Source: Chryseobacterium sp. (GTDB lineage Bacteria > Bacteroidota > Bacteroidia > Flavobacteriales > Weeksellaceae). From it: a DNA stretch of 64,000 nucleotides. How positions within the stretch are numbered: the stretch's first letter is position 1; each line of letters starts with the position of its first letter. The stretch is from assembly GCA_031286615.1 (NCBI GenBank), contig JAITUA010000013.1:62001-126000 (forward strand), in the 5' to 3' direction. The notes under the pieces were generated by a model that had not been told where the DNA came from, ran no database searches, and worked only from the letters and a program-made list of their open reading frames with translations. A program made the position numbers and the translations under genes. Positions 43,232 through 51,553 of this stretch are shown in pieces.

Positions 43232-44179
43232 ATGAAAACAAAAAGCATAGGATTACTAGAACTAGGATACAGAAGCGGCAAAGATTCAATCACAGCTCTT
43301 AACGATGTAGTTGATTATGCCCTTCATGCAGAGAGATTAGGATACAGCAGATTCTGGCTGGCAGAGCATCATTATTCACACCTCAAGAATCTTGCATTTT
43401 CAAATCCGGATATTGTGATTGCCATGATCGCCGGAATGACAGAAAAAATAAGAGTAGGATCCGCAGGAACTTCAGTTCCCAGTTATTCTCCTTACGCTGT
43501 CGCTACCAATTATAAACTCATCAACAATATATTCAACGGAAGAATAGACCTTGGACTGTCAAAAGGAATTCCTGAAAGTGAGTACACTAAAAACCTTTTG
43601 AATCCGGACATTCTTGAAAGAGGTACCGGAGTGGTTTTCAAAGAAAATGCCAATGAAATTCACGAATTGTTTTATTCTGAAGCTGAAAAGAACGAAAAAG
43701 AAGGAATCTTAATTCCTCCATACGGCGGACTGATCCCTGATCTCTGGTATCTTTCTTCTTCTTTGAACAATCTGGACGAAGCGATCAGTTTACACTCAAA
43801 CTACTGTGTCTCAGCCTTTCACGGAAGCGGAAAATTCCTTGAAAATCTTGAAGATAAAAAAGAAGAGATCAACAGATACAGAGATTCTTTTGCACAGCAA
43901 AACGGTTTTGTTCCTAAAATATCACTGGCTCTGGCAATCAACCTTTCAGAAGTCAACGAAATAAAATCCGATGCAGATGAGTCTGAATCTTTCAAAATCC
44001 TCAACCTCAACTTTGAAGAGCTTTTTGAACTGATTGAAAAACTGGATGAAAAACTGGCTGTTGATGAATTCATTTTATATGATACAGAACCGGACAGTGA
44101 GAAGAAAACAGAAAACGCTGAAGTGATAAGCAACCATTACAACCTACAATCTATTCAACATGAAAACGCAGTTAGATAA
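43232..44179 (+). CDS. LLM-class flavin-dependent oxidoreductase (MsnO8-like)
   Basis: A 315-residue TIM-barrel luciferase-like enzyme. The family signatures RFWLAEHHYS (near 45), IRVGSAGTSVPSYSPYAVATNYKLINN (70-96) and the DLGLSKG loop are visible. It would use FMN. In lanthipeptide clusters elsewhere, luciferase-like reductases turn dehydroalanine into D-alanine; oxidation of the peptide is another option. It starts 1 bp after the lanC stop and its 3' end overlaps lanB by 20 bp, so it is an integral part of the cluster. Confidence 0.85.
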   Translation: MKTKSIGLLELGYRSGKDSITALNDVVDYALHAERLGYSRFWLAEHHYSHLKNLAFSNPDIVIAMIAGMTEKIRVGSAGTSVPSYSPYAVATNYKLINNIFNGRIDLGLSKGIPESEYTKNLLNPDILERGTGVVFKENANEIHELFYSEAEKNEKEGILIPPYGGLIPDLWYLSSSLNNLDEAISLHSNYCVSAFHGSGKFLENLEDKKEEINRYRDSFAQQNGFVPKISLALAINLSEVNEIKSDADESESFKILNLNFEELFELIEKLDEKLAVDEFILYDTEPDSEKKTENAEVISNHYNLQSIQHENAVR

Positions 44180-47100
44180 CATCAATATTGGTTTTATGAG
44201 AAACTCTTTGTACTCATTCAAACAATATAACAATATACCGAAAAACACAGCAGATCTTGATCATTTTATCCTGGAATTGTGGAATAATGAGGTCTTCAGA
44301 GAATCTATCTTTTTAGCATCTTATGAGCTGTATAATGAATGGGCAAGATTATGCCAGGATGATCCGTCTTTATCTCTGGTAAAGAGAAACAGAATCAACA
44401 ATTCTATTCTTAAATATTACATCAGAATAACTACCAGATCTACTCCTTTCGGAACATTTGCTTCCCATTCTGCTTTTGAACTCAACTCAGAAAACCAAAA
44501 TATTGAAGCAGGAAATATGAATGCTATCCACCGCTATACTACGCTGGACCTTTCTTTCCTTTTTCAGGTTATAGTATTAATCAACAGAGACTTTCCAGAG
44601 GTTCACGAATATGCGCTTAATGACTCAATCTATAAGTTAGGTGATTATTACCGATATATCGAAACCGCAATACAAAACGAAAAAAGAGTCTATACTTTAA
44701 GCTCATTGGAAAAAGATGAACTTCTGGATTTTCTGGTTGAAACGGTAGCTGCACAATCTTATTCTTTTGACAATCTGGTGGCACTGGTTGCAGAAAATGT
44801 AGAAGGAGTTTCCGAAGAAGATGCAAAATACTATATTTTCAGCCTGATTGATGCCCAATTCTTTAAAAGTAACTTTGATATCTGCCTGAATGAACACTCT
44901 CCTTTGTCTCAGATCATTGGATATTTAAGTTCAAAAAAAGGAATCTATCCTGAACTGGATCGCTATCTGGAAATCCTGATCAAAATGGAAAGCTATATGG
45001 AATTGCTGAACGCCGGAGTAGGACAATCTCAGGAATATTACAACGAAATATTTGCACTTGCCAACCAGTTCTCTATTTTGTATGACAGAAAATATCTCAT
45101 CAATTCATCCTTAAAAAGAAATCTTGACTTTTCACCTGTTACCAGAGAAGACCTTTCCAAAATCAAAAAGGGAATCAATACCCTAGCATGCTTTTGGGAC
45201 AAAGGAAGTGAAACGGTGAATGAAAATTTAGAAAAATTCAAGACTGCTTTTTACGCAAGATATGAAGAGAGCCTGGTACCTTTGGTTGAAGTACTGGACA
45301 ACGAAAGCGGCATAGGATACATCCAGGAACAAAACAGTGAAAACGACTTTTCTTCCCTGTTGGATACGCTGAGCTGGCCCAATTCCAGTAATGATTCATT
45401 TTCTATCACATACAATAAAAAGATTCATGAATTCTGGAGAAGAATTATCAACAAAGCCAATATCAATGGAGATACCGCTATAGACCTTAGCCAGCATGAT
45501 ATCAACAGCCTTCAGAATGCAGATGAAGTAAGCCTTGCAAGATCAATGGCAGTAATGATTGAAAAGGTATCTGATAAAATAGCAATCTCTTCTGTAGGCG
45601 GAACAAGCGGCGCCAATCTTATTGCGAGATTTTCCAATGAAGATGAAGAAATCCTGGCTCCGATGAACAGGATCATCAAAGAAGAACAGAATGACAATCA
45701 TTTTATCTATGCAGAACTGCTTCATTTGCCAGACAACAGAGTAGGAAATATCTTACTGAGACAGGTAAAAAGAGGAAACCAGCTTTCTTATCTTACCAAG
45801 TCTTCAGCTTCGGAAAATACCATTACTCTGACGGATCTTTACATTAAAATGATTGATAAAAGAATCGTATTATTCCATAAAGAGCTGAATAAAGAAGTTA
45901 AAATTTTCCATTCTACCGCTCATAATTTTGATTATAATTCGCTTCCGGTGTATCAGTTTCTGTGCGACCTTCAGCATCAGGATGTTTCTACTGCATTGGT
46001 TTTAAATATTGGAGACACCAACTACCTGATGTATGACTATATTCCACGGATCACACATGGTGATGATATCATCTTCACTCCGGCATTATGGAGATTATAC
46101 CAAAATGAAGTATCCGGAATAAAGACCAAAAACAATACTGAAAGCATTAAAACGGTAAAAGAATACCTTTCAGATAAAAAAGTCAACCGGTATTTCTTTA
46201 TATCCCAGGGAGATAACAAACTATTGATTGATACTGAAAATGATAATCTTTTATTATTCCTTATTGATGAATTGAGATCCAAGGAAACCGTAACCCTTAC
46301 CGAATGTCTTTACGATCTTGAGACTGATGAGTTCAACAACGAGATTATCATTCCCATGATCAACAGAAATTATACAGCATTTAAAACACAGCTGGACCAG
46401 CATCTTTTCAATGTCAATATTTCTGATAATAAATTTATCCCGGGGAACAAATGGCTGTACTATAAAATCTATTGCGGCAACAAGTTTTCAGACAAAATAT
46501 TGCAGGATGTATTTCCGGATCTTTTACCTCACCTGAGTGAAGAAGAGTTAATCAAAAAATGGTTCTACATTCGGTACAGTGATCCCGATAATCATATCAG
46601 ACTGAGGCTGGAAATCAATGATAATAAGCTCACTAACACTGCTCAGATCATTACCACTTTCAACGATTATTTTGATAAATATATCAGCGAAGGAATCATT
46701 AATAAAGTGGAAATGGGAACCTATGACAGAGAATACGAAAGATATGAAGGTGAATTTATTGATACCGCAGAGCATATCTTCCATTATGACAGCCAGCTGA
46801 CTGTTAATCTGCTTAAAAACATCCCTAATAATGATGACCTCTGGTTATACTCCATCAAAAGTATTGATACCTATTTTGATGTGTTCCAGCTTGATCTGGA
46901 TAAGCGATATGAGGTGATCAATAAAATCTACAACCAGTTTCAGCGGGAGTTTAATGTAGACAGCAATCTTAAGAAACAGCTGGATCTGAAATACAGAACG
47001 AACCTGAATCTCATCAGCGAGATTGTAGAATCAGATGACAATCAGTATTTCTCAGAGTTTGTCACTTCTATGAAAGACAACTGCAAAGAAATAGAAAATC

Positions 47101-47261
47101 TGAAGACCATTCAAAAAGAAAGATTAGTCAGCAGTTTTATTCATATGCATATCAACAGACTGATCAGATCCAGACACAGAATGCACGAACTGATCATCTA
47201 CGGCATTGTAGAGAAGTATTATAAAATGAAAATCGGCAAAAGAAAATATCTAGTATCATGA
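44160..47261 (+). CDS. Full-length class I lantibiotic dehydratase (LanB)
   Basis: A 1033-residue protein. The N-terminal glutamylation domain (to about 740) opens with MRNSLYSFKQYNN and includes RITTRSTPFGTFASHSAF, the signature of LanB N-domains. The last 290 residues form the glutamate-elimination (SpaB_C) domain with KWFYIRYSDPDNHIRLRLE. LanB uses Glu-tRNA to activate Ser/Thr and then eliminates glutamate to give Dha/Dhb. Both domains are in one chain, unlike the split enzymes of pinensin. The ATG at 44160 overlaps the LLM gene; ATG 13 codons later is an alternative start. Confidence 0.92.
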   Translation: MKTQLDNINIGFMRNSLYSFKQYNNIPKNTADLDHFILELWNNEVFRESIFLASYELYNEWARLCQDDPSLSLVKRNRINNSILKYYIRITTRSTPFGTFASHSAFELNSENQNIEAGNMNAIHRYTTLDLSFLFQVIVLINRDFPEVHEYALNDSIYKLGDYYRYIETAIQNEKRVYTLSSLEKDELLDFLVETVAAQSYSFDNLVALVAENVEGVSEEDAKYYIFSLIDAQFFKSNFDICLNEHSPLSQIIGYLSSKKGIYPELDRYLEILIKMESYMELLNAGVGQSQEYYNEIFALANQFSILYDRKYLINSSLKRNLDFSPVTREDLSKIKKGINTLACFWDKGSETVNENLEKFKTAFYARYEESLVPLVEVLDNESGIGYIQEQNSENDFSSLLDTLSWPNSSNDSFSITYNKKIHEFWRRIINKANINGDTAIDLSQHDINSLQNADEVSLARSMAVMIEKVSDKIAISSVGGTSGANLIARFSNEDEEILAPMNRIIKEEQNDNHFIYAELLHLPDNRVGNILLRQVKRGNQLSYLTKSSASENTITLTDLYIKMIDKRIVLFHKELNKEVKIFHSTAHNFDYNSLPVYQFLCDLQHQDVSTALVLNIGDTNYLMYDYIPRITHGDDIIFTPALWRLYQNEVSGIKTKNNTESIKTVKEYLSDKKVNRYFFISQGDNKLLIDTENDNLLLFLIDELRSKETVTLTECLYDLETDEFNNEIIIPMINRNYTAFKTQLDQHLFNVNISDNKFIPGNKWLYYKIYCGNKFSDKILQDVFPDLLPHLSEEELIKKWFYIRYSDPDNHIRLRLEINDNKLTNTAQIITTFNDYFDKYISEGIINKVEMGTYDREYERYEGEFIDTAEHIFHYDSQLTVNLLKNIPNNDDLWLYSIKSIDTYFDVFQLDLDKRYEVINKIYNQFQREFNVDSNLKKQLDLKYRTNLNLISEIVESDDNQYFSEFVTSMKDNCKEIENLKTIQKERLVSSFIHMHINRLIRSRHRMHELIIYGIVEKYYKMKIGKRKYLVS

Positions 47262-49459
47262 AGCTAAAATTTATCCCACAACACGACCAAATGGACTGCG
47301 GTCCTGCATGTATCGCAATGGTGGCTTCCTACTTTGGTAAGCAGATTCCGTTACATTTTTTAAAAGAAAATGCTAATCTATCCAGAGAAGGAGTTAGCTT
47401 ACTGAGTATCAGTGAACTGTGTGAAGATATCGGGTTTGAAACCTATCCTGCGAAACTAACATTACAGACCCTGGATGAAAATGGCAGCCTGCCTTGCATT
47501 CTTCACTGGAATAAAAACCATTTCGTAGTACTTCTTGATGTAAAGAAAAGCCTTATTTCAGGAAAAAAACGCTATAAAATTGCTGATCCAAGCCATGGAA
47601 TGATCTGGCTGAGCGAAAAAGACTTTCTTAAAAGCTGGCTATCAGACGGCGAAACCGGAATTGCTCTTTTTGTAAGTCCTACCAACAGTTTTTATCAGCA
47701 GACTTTCCCGGAAGAAGACAAACTGAGCATCTCTTTTGCCATGAAATATTTCAAAGAGCATAAAAACAAATTCCTCTTTTTGTCTGGTATGCTTCTTATC
47801 GGAAGCTGTCTGAGTCTTGTCTTCCCTTTCCTTACACAAACACTTATTGATAAAGGAGTTAACACAAAAGACATAGACCTCATTACAATCATTTTGATCT
47901 CCCAGGTTGTTTTATATTTAGGAAGTATTACCATAGAGATTCTCAGAAACTGGCTGATGCTTTATATCGGAACCAGAATCAGTATTTCCATTATTTCAGA
48001 CTTTCTGAAGAAAATGCTTCTCCTTCCAATGGGCTTTTTTGATACCAAGATGAAGGGAGATTTTACCCAGAGAATTCAGGATAATGAGAGAATAGAAGAT
48101 TTTCTTACCTCTCAAAGCCTTATGACCTTCTTCTCTATGGTGACTTTTCTGGTGTTTTTCGGAGTGCTTTGGTATTATAATGTAACGATTGTACTTATTT
48201 ACTCATCTCTTACTGCATTATCTCTTGTATGGGCGCAGTACTGGTTAAAGAAAAGAGAAATTCTGGATTATTACCGATTCAGAGAAAAAGGACAGAGCCA
48301 GGAAAGTGTTTATGAAATCCTGAACGGAGTTTCTGAAATGAAATTAAACCAATTTGAAGACTATAAAAGACAAGAATGGGAAGGTATTCAAAATAAGCTT
48401 TTCAAAACGACTCTTCGTATCTTAAAGGTAGATCAGTATCAGTTTTCAGGATTTGAATTTCTTAATCAGCTAAAAAACATCTTCGTTACTTTCTTTGCGG
48501 CATTGCAAGTTGTAAAAGGAAATATGACCATCGGTGAACTATTGGCAATATCTTACATCATTGGGCAGCTGAACTCTCCTGTTAACCAAATGATTTCTTT
48601 CTTCCGTTCATTACAGGATGCAAAGTTGAGTCTTTCAAGACTAAATGAAGTTCAGAATCATGAAGAAGAGGAAAAAGAAGGAATGAAAGCACTTGAACTC
48701 AACAATACATACTCAGAAGAGAGAGGAATTACTTTAAATAATGTTTCTTTTCAGTATGAAGGTCCAAAATCTCAGTTTGTATTAAAAGATGTCAACCTGT
48801 TCATCCCTGAAGGCAAAGTCACAGCTATTGTTGGTGCCAGCGGAAGCGGAAAGACTACTTTAATGAAGCTGTTACTAAAGTTCTACAATCCTACACAGGG
48901 TACTATTCATTATAACGAAGACGATATCCTTACTCTTTCTCCTAAAAGTATCAGAGAAAACTATGGTGTGGTAATGCAGGACGGGTTTATTTTCTCAGAC
49001 ACCATCGAAAGAAACATTGCCACCAGCGAAGTAGAGATCAACACCAGAAAAATGGAAAATGCAGTAAGAGTAGCCAACATTTCCTCTTTCATTGATAATC
49101 TTCCATTAGGATACAGCACCAAAATAGGGGCAGCCGGCAACGGGATTTCCGGAGGACAAAAGCAAAGAGTCCTTATTGCAAGAGCAGTGTATAAAAATCC
49201 TCATTTTATCCTGTTTGATGAAGCAACTTCTGCTCTGGATGCTGAAAATGAGAAGATCATTCATGACAACCTTCAGGAATTCTTCAAAGGAAAAACAGTA
49301 ATTATTGTAGCACACCGCTTAAGTACCGTAAAAAATGCAGACCAGATCATAGTTCTGAAAAACGGAGCCGTAGTTGAAAAAGGAAACCATCAGGAACTTG
49401 TCAGCAGAAAAGCAGATTATTACAGTCTTGTAAAAAATCAGCTTGAATTAGGCAACTAA
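47258..49459 (+). CDS. C39-peptidase-containing ABC transporter
   Basis: A 733-residue exporter. The N-terminal C39 peptidase has the catalytic C14 (QMDCGPACIAMVA), H88 (NHFVVLLD) and D110 (IADPSHG). A six-helix membrane domain (about 165-440) follows, then the nucleotide-binding domain with GASGSGKTTLMKLLL, ISGGQKQRVLIARA and LFDEATSALD. It would cut the leader after the GG and export the mature peptide. The start overlaps the lanB stop by 4 bp (ATGA). It is the last gene of the cluster, closed by a strong terminator. Confidence 0.95.
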   Translation: MKLKFIPQHDQMDCGPACIAMVASYFGKQIPLHFLKENANLSREGVSLLSISELCEDIGFETYPAKLTLQTLDENGSLPCILHWNKNHFVVLLDVKKSLISGKKRYKIADPSHGMIWLSEKDFLKSWLSDGETGIALFVSPTNSFYQQTFPEEDKLSISFAMKYFKEHKNKFLFLSGMLLIGSCLSLVFPFLTQTLIDKGVNTKDIDLITIILISQVVLYLGSITIEILRNWLMLYIGTRISISIISDFLKKMLLLPMGFFDTKMKGDFTQRIQDNERIEDFLTSQSLMTFFSMVTFLVFFGVLWYYNVTIVLIYSSLTALSLVWAQYWLKKREILDYYRFREKGQSQESVYEILNGVSEMKLNQFEDYKRQEWEGIQNKLFKTTLRILKVDQYQFSGFEFLNQLKNIFVTFFAALQVVKGNMTIGELLAISYIIGQLNSPVNQMISFFRSLQDAKLSLSRLNEVQNHEEEEKEGMKALELNNTYSEERGITLNNVSFQYEGPKSQFVLKDVNLFIPEGKVTAIVGASGSGKTTLMKLLLKFYNPTQGTIHYNEDDILTLSPKSIRENYGVVMQDGFIFSDTIERNIATSEVEINTRKMENAVRVANISSFIDNLPLGYSTKIGAAGNGISGGQKQRVLIARAVYKNPHFILFDEATSALDAENEKIIHDNLQEFFKGKTVIIVAHRLSTVKNADQIIVLKNGAVVEKGNHQELVSRKADYYSLVKNQLELGN

Positions 49460-49480
49460 TCACCTCTCAATATATTTTGA

Positions 49481-49508
49481 CCGTTTCACAATTTGTGAAA
49501 CGGTTTTT
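49481..49508 (+). terminator. Terminator of the lanthipeptide operon
   Basis: CCGTTTCAC and GTGAAACGG form a 9-bp stem with a 5-base loop, followed by TTTTT. It begins 21 bp after the exporter stop. Confidence 0.9.
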
Positions 49509-49517
49509 ATGTTTAAA

Positions 49518-49549
49518 CAAAAATCCTCTGCAGTTTAGCTGCAGAGGAT
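49518..49549 (-). terminator. Terminator of the LolA-like gene
   Basis: On the minus strand an 11-bp perfect stem (ATCCTCTGCAG/CTGCAGAGGAT) with a 5-base loop is followed by a T-run. It stands back to back with the lanthipeptide terminator. Confidence 0.85.
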
Positions 49550-49576
49550 CTCATTTTAGTCGGGATAAGCTTTATT

Positions 49577-50281
49577 CTATTTAAAATCTTTATCCTGAAT
49601 ATCTTTATTGTAATATAAATCAACAAGTTTAGCTTCCTGATTTCCATCTTCAGAAACAAAAGTAGATTTGGTAGCATACCAAAGATCCCCGAATTTCTTG
49701 TAATCACTTTCTAAAACGGTAGAAAATGAATTTTTATTTCCGTTTTCAACTGTTTCTTCTTTGCTTAAAAGAAATGATTTTACATCATAGTAAAGATAAG
49801 TCACTTTTCCCGTTACATAGGTTGCTTTTATTTTATAATAGATCTTATCCGGATTTTCTTCAATAAGTTCAATCTTATACAATTTGGGATCTATATAGGC
49901 AAGTTCATTAATGATGTACTTTCTGTCCGCTTTATCTTTAAATTCAGCAGGATCAGCCAATTTTCTCTCTCCGTTGACCAGCTCATAACCAGTCTTACCA
50001 TCAAACCATGATTTGTAAACAATTCTTCCCTGATATTCAATTTCGAAACTTCCTTTATTAGGAACCATTTCTTTGGTAATCCAATGCACATTTCGTCCGT
50101 CCATTACCGTCTCTGATTTGGAATAAAGGGTCTTTATACTGCTTAAAAGTTCTTTCCCTCCTCTTGCCTGAATAGCTTTTTCAATAATTTGCAGGGCATT
50201 ATTTTCACTGGATATCTGTGAGAACAATTGGTTAGAAGCTGTTATCATACTAACTATTGCAATCGTATTCAATAATTTCAT
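49577..50281 (-). CDS. Exported LolA-like/outer-membrane lipoprotein-sorting type protein
   Basis: A 234-residue exported protein. The signal peptide (IAIVSMITASNQLFS) precedes a half-barrel-type domain. Residues around IIEKAIQARGGKELLSSIKTLYSKSETVMDG are typical of flavobacterial proteins related to LolA/LolB folds, which carry lipid groups across the periplasm. No cysteine lipobox is present, so it is probably soluble in the periplasm. It follows the immunity genes on the same strand but with a 64-bp gap. Function unknown. Confidence 0.6.
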   Translation of the reverse strand: MKLLNTIAIVSMITASNQLFSQISSENNALQIIEKAIQARGGKELLSSIKTLYSKSETVMDGRNVHWITKEMVPNKGSFEIEYQGRIVYKSWFDGKTGYELVNGERKLADPAEFKDKADRKYIINELAYIDPKLYKIELIEENPDKIYYKIKATYVTGKVTYLYYDVKSFLLSKEETVENGNKNSFSTVLESDYKKFGDLWYATKSTFVSEDGNQEAKLVDLYYNKDIQDKDFK

Positions 50282-50344
50282 GGTTGTTTATTTTTCTGAA
50301 GCAAATGTACCAAAAGACATTTCAATTTTTTTCATTTTTAAAAA

Positions 50345-50689
50345 TTATTTATAATCGAATCTATCTTCGTCGGGATACCAATATGTGTCTAAAGCTGTAG
50401 ATAATGTACCATTTTCATAGGCTTCTATATAATCTTCTAATCTGCCGGCTGTACCAAAACCAACCACTCGTCCAGTTTTTTTCTCTACTAAAAATGGTGC
50501 ATTTCCTACCAATGATTTATTAAAATTTCCAGTTAATATATATTCTTTTGAATTATAAAAATAAATGTTACCATAAGGTTTTTTAATAATATCATCTATA
50601 TATATCATAACTTCAATATGTTTTCCTCTCTTTCCTAATCTTTGTAAATAACGTTCTGCTATATCTAGCATTTCTTTATCTGTTAACAT
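50345..50689 (-). CDS. Imm35/YrhB-type immunity protein (copy 1)
   Basis: A 114-residue cytoplasmic protein. The ends MLTDKEMLDIAERYL and TYWYPDEDRFDYK frame the family core NAPFLVEKKTGRVVGFGTAG. The YrhB/Imm35 family supplies immunity proteins against papain-like polymorphic toxins. It is the third of three tandem paralogues downstream of the toxin. It is closest to copy 2, sharing long stretches such as EYILTGNFNKSL. Confidence 0.78.
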   Translation of the reverse strand: MLTDKEMLDIAERYLQRLGKRGKHIEVMIYIDDIIKKPYGNIYFYNSKEYILTGNFNKSLVGNAPFLVEKKTGRVVGFGTAGRLEDYIEAYENGTLSTALDTYWYPDEDRFDYK

Positions 50690-50728
50690 AATTTTTCAGT
50701 TTTGTGATTTTGAAGTATGAAAAATAAA

Positions 50729-50757
50729 TAAAAACAGCAGTAATTGCACTGCTGTTT
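50729..50757 (-). terminator. Terminator between immunity copies 2 and 1
   Basis: AAACAGCAGT and ACTGCTGTTT form a 10-bp stem around a 6-base loop; on the minus strand a T-run follows. Confidence 0.65.
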
Positions 50758-50768
50758 CCATTTTCATT

Positions 50769-51110
50769 TTATTTGTAATCAAACCGATCTTCGTCGGGGT
50801 ACCAATAGGTATGTAAAGATGTAGATAATGTTCCATTTTCATAAGCTTTAATATCATTTTCTAATATCCCTGCTGTGCTAAACTGAACCACTCTTCCTGT
50901 TTTTTTTTCCACCAGAAAAGGAGCATTACCCGCCAATGATTTATTAAAATTGCCTGTTAATATATATTCTTTAGAGTCATAAAAATAGATACTACCATAT
51001 GATTTTTTAATAATTTCATTTTCATATATCATTGGTTCAATACTACTTTTTCCTCTTCGTTTCCCTAAATAACGTTCTGCTATATCTAGCATTTCTTTGT
51101 CTGTTAACAT
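50769..51110 (-). CDS. Imm35/YrhB-type immunity protein (copy 2)
   Basis: A 113-residue paralogue. It shares the N-terminal MLTDKEMLDIAERYL and the C-terminal TYWYPDEDRFDYK with copy 1 and differs most in the middle (RRGKSSIEPMIYENEI), as expected of toxin-specificity faces. It is followed by its own hairpin, so each copy moves as a gene-plus-terminator unit. Confidence 0.78.
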   Translation of the reverse strand: MLTDKEMLDIAERYLGKRRGKSSIEPMIYENEIIKKSYGSIYFYDSKEYILTGNFNKSLAGNAPFLVEKKTGRVVQFSTAGILENDIKAYENGTLSTSLHTYWYPDEDRFDYK

Positions 51111-51151
51111 AATTTTTTTTCAGTTTTGTGATTTTAAAGTACTAAAAATAA

Positions 51152-51181
51152 TAAAAAACAGCAGTGAAATTACTGCTGTTT
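51152..51181 (-). terminator. Terminator between immunity copies 3 and 2
   Basis: AACAGCAGT and ACTGCTGTT form a 9-bp stem around a 6-base loop, with a T-run on the minus strand. It is a diverged copy of the hairpin at 50729, showing the duplicated unit. Confidence 0.65.
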
Positions 51182-51192
51182 CCATTTTCATT

Positions 51193-51531
51193 TTATTTGT
51201 AATCAAATCTATCTTCATCGGGATACCAATATGTGTCTAAAGCTGTAGTCATCGTTCCATTTTCATAGGCTTTTATACGATCTTCTAAGCTATACATGGT
51301 CCCCAAACTAACCACTCTTCCTGTTTCTTTTTCTACTAAAAAAGGTCCCCCCCCCACCAAAGATTTATTAAAATCGCCTGTTAAAATGAATTCTTTGGTA
51401 TTGTAGCGGTAAATATTACCATACGGTTTTTTAATAATAGCGTCAGCATATATCATTGTCTCAATACCTTTTTTTACCATTCTCTTTAAAAAATTTTCTG
51501 CTACTTTTAGCATTTCTTGGTCTGTTAACAT
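51193..51531 (-). CDS. Imm35/YrhB-type immunity protein (copy 3, next to the toxin)
   Basis: A 112-residue paralogue, the most diverged of the three (MLTDQEMLKVAENFLKRMVKK) but ending in the same TYWYPDEDRFDYK. It is closest to the toxin gene (23 bp) and is probably the cognate immunity protein. Its core holds VGGGPF encoded by a run of nine C on the plus strand (51347-51355), where the other copies have VGNAPF or AGNAPF. That tract is prone to slippage. Confidence 0.8.
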   Translation of the reverse strand: MLTDQEMLKVAENFLKRMVKKGIETMIYADAIIKKPYGNIYRYNTKEFILTGDFNKSLVGGGPFLVEKETGRVVSLGTMYSLEDRIKAYENGTMTTALDTYWYPDEDRFDYK

Positions 51532-51553
51532 GTAATTAATTTTTAAATTATTA

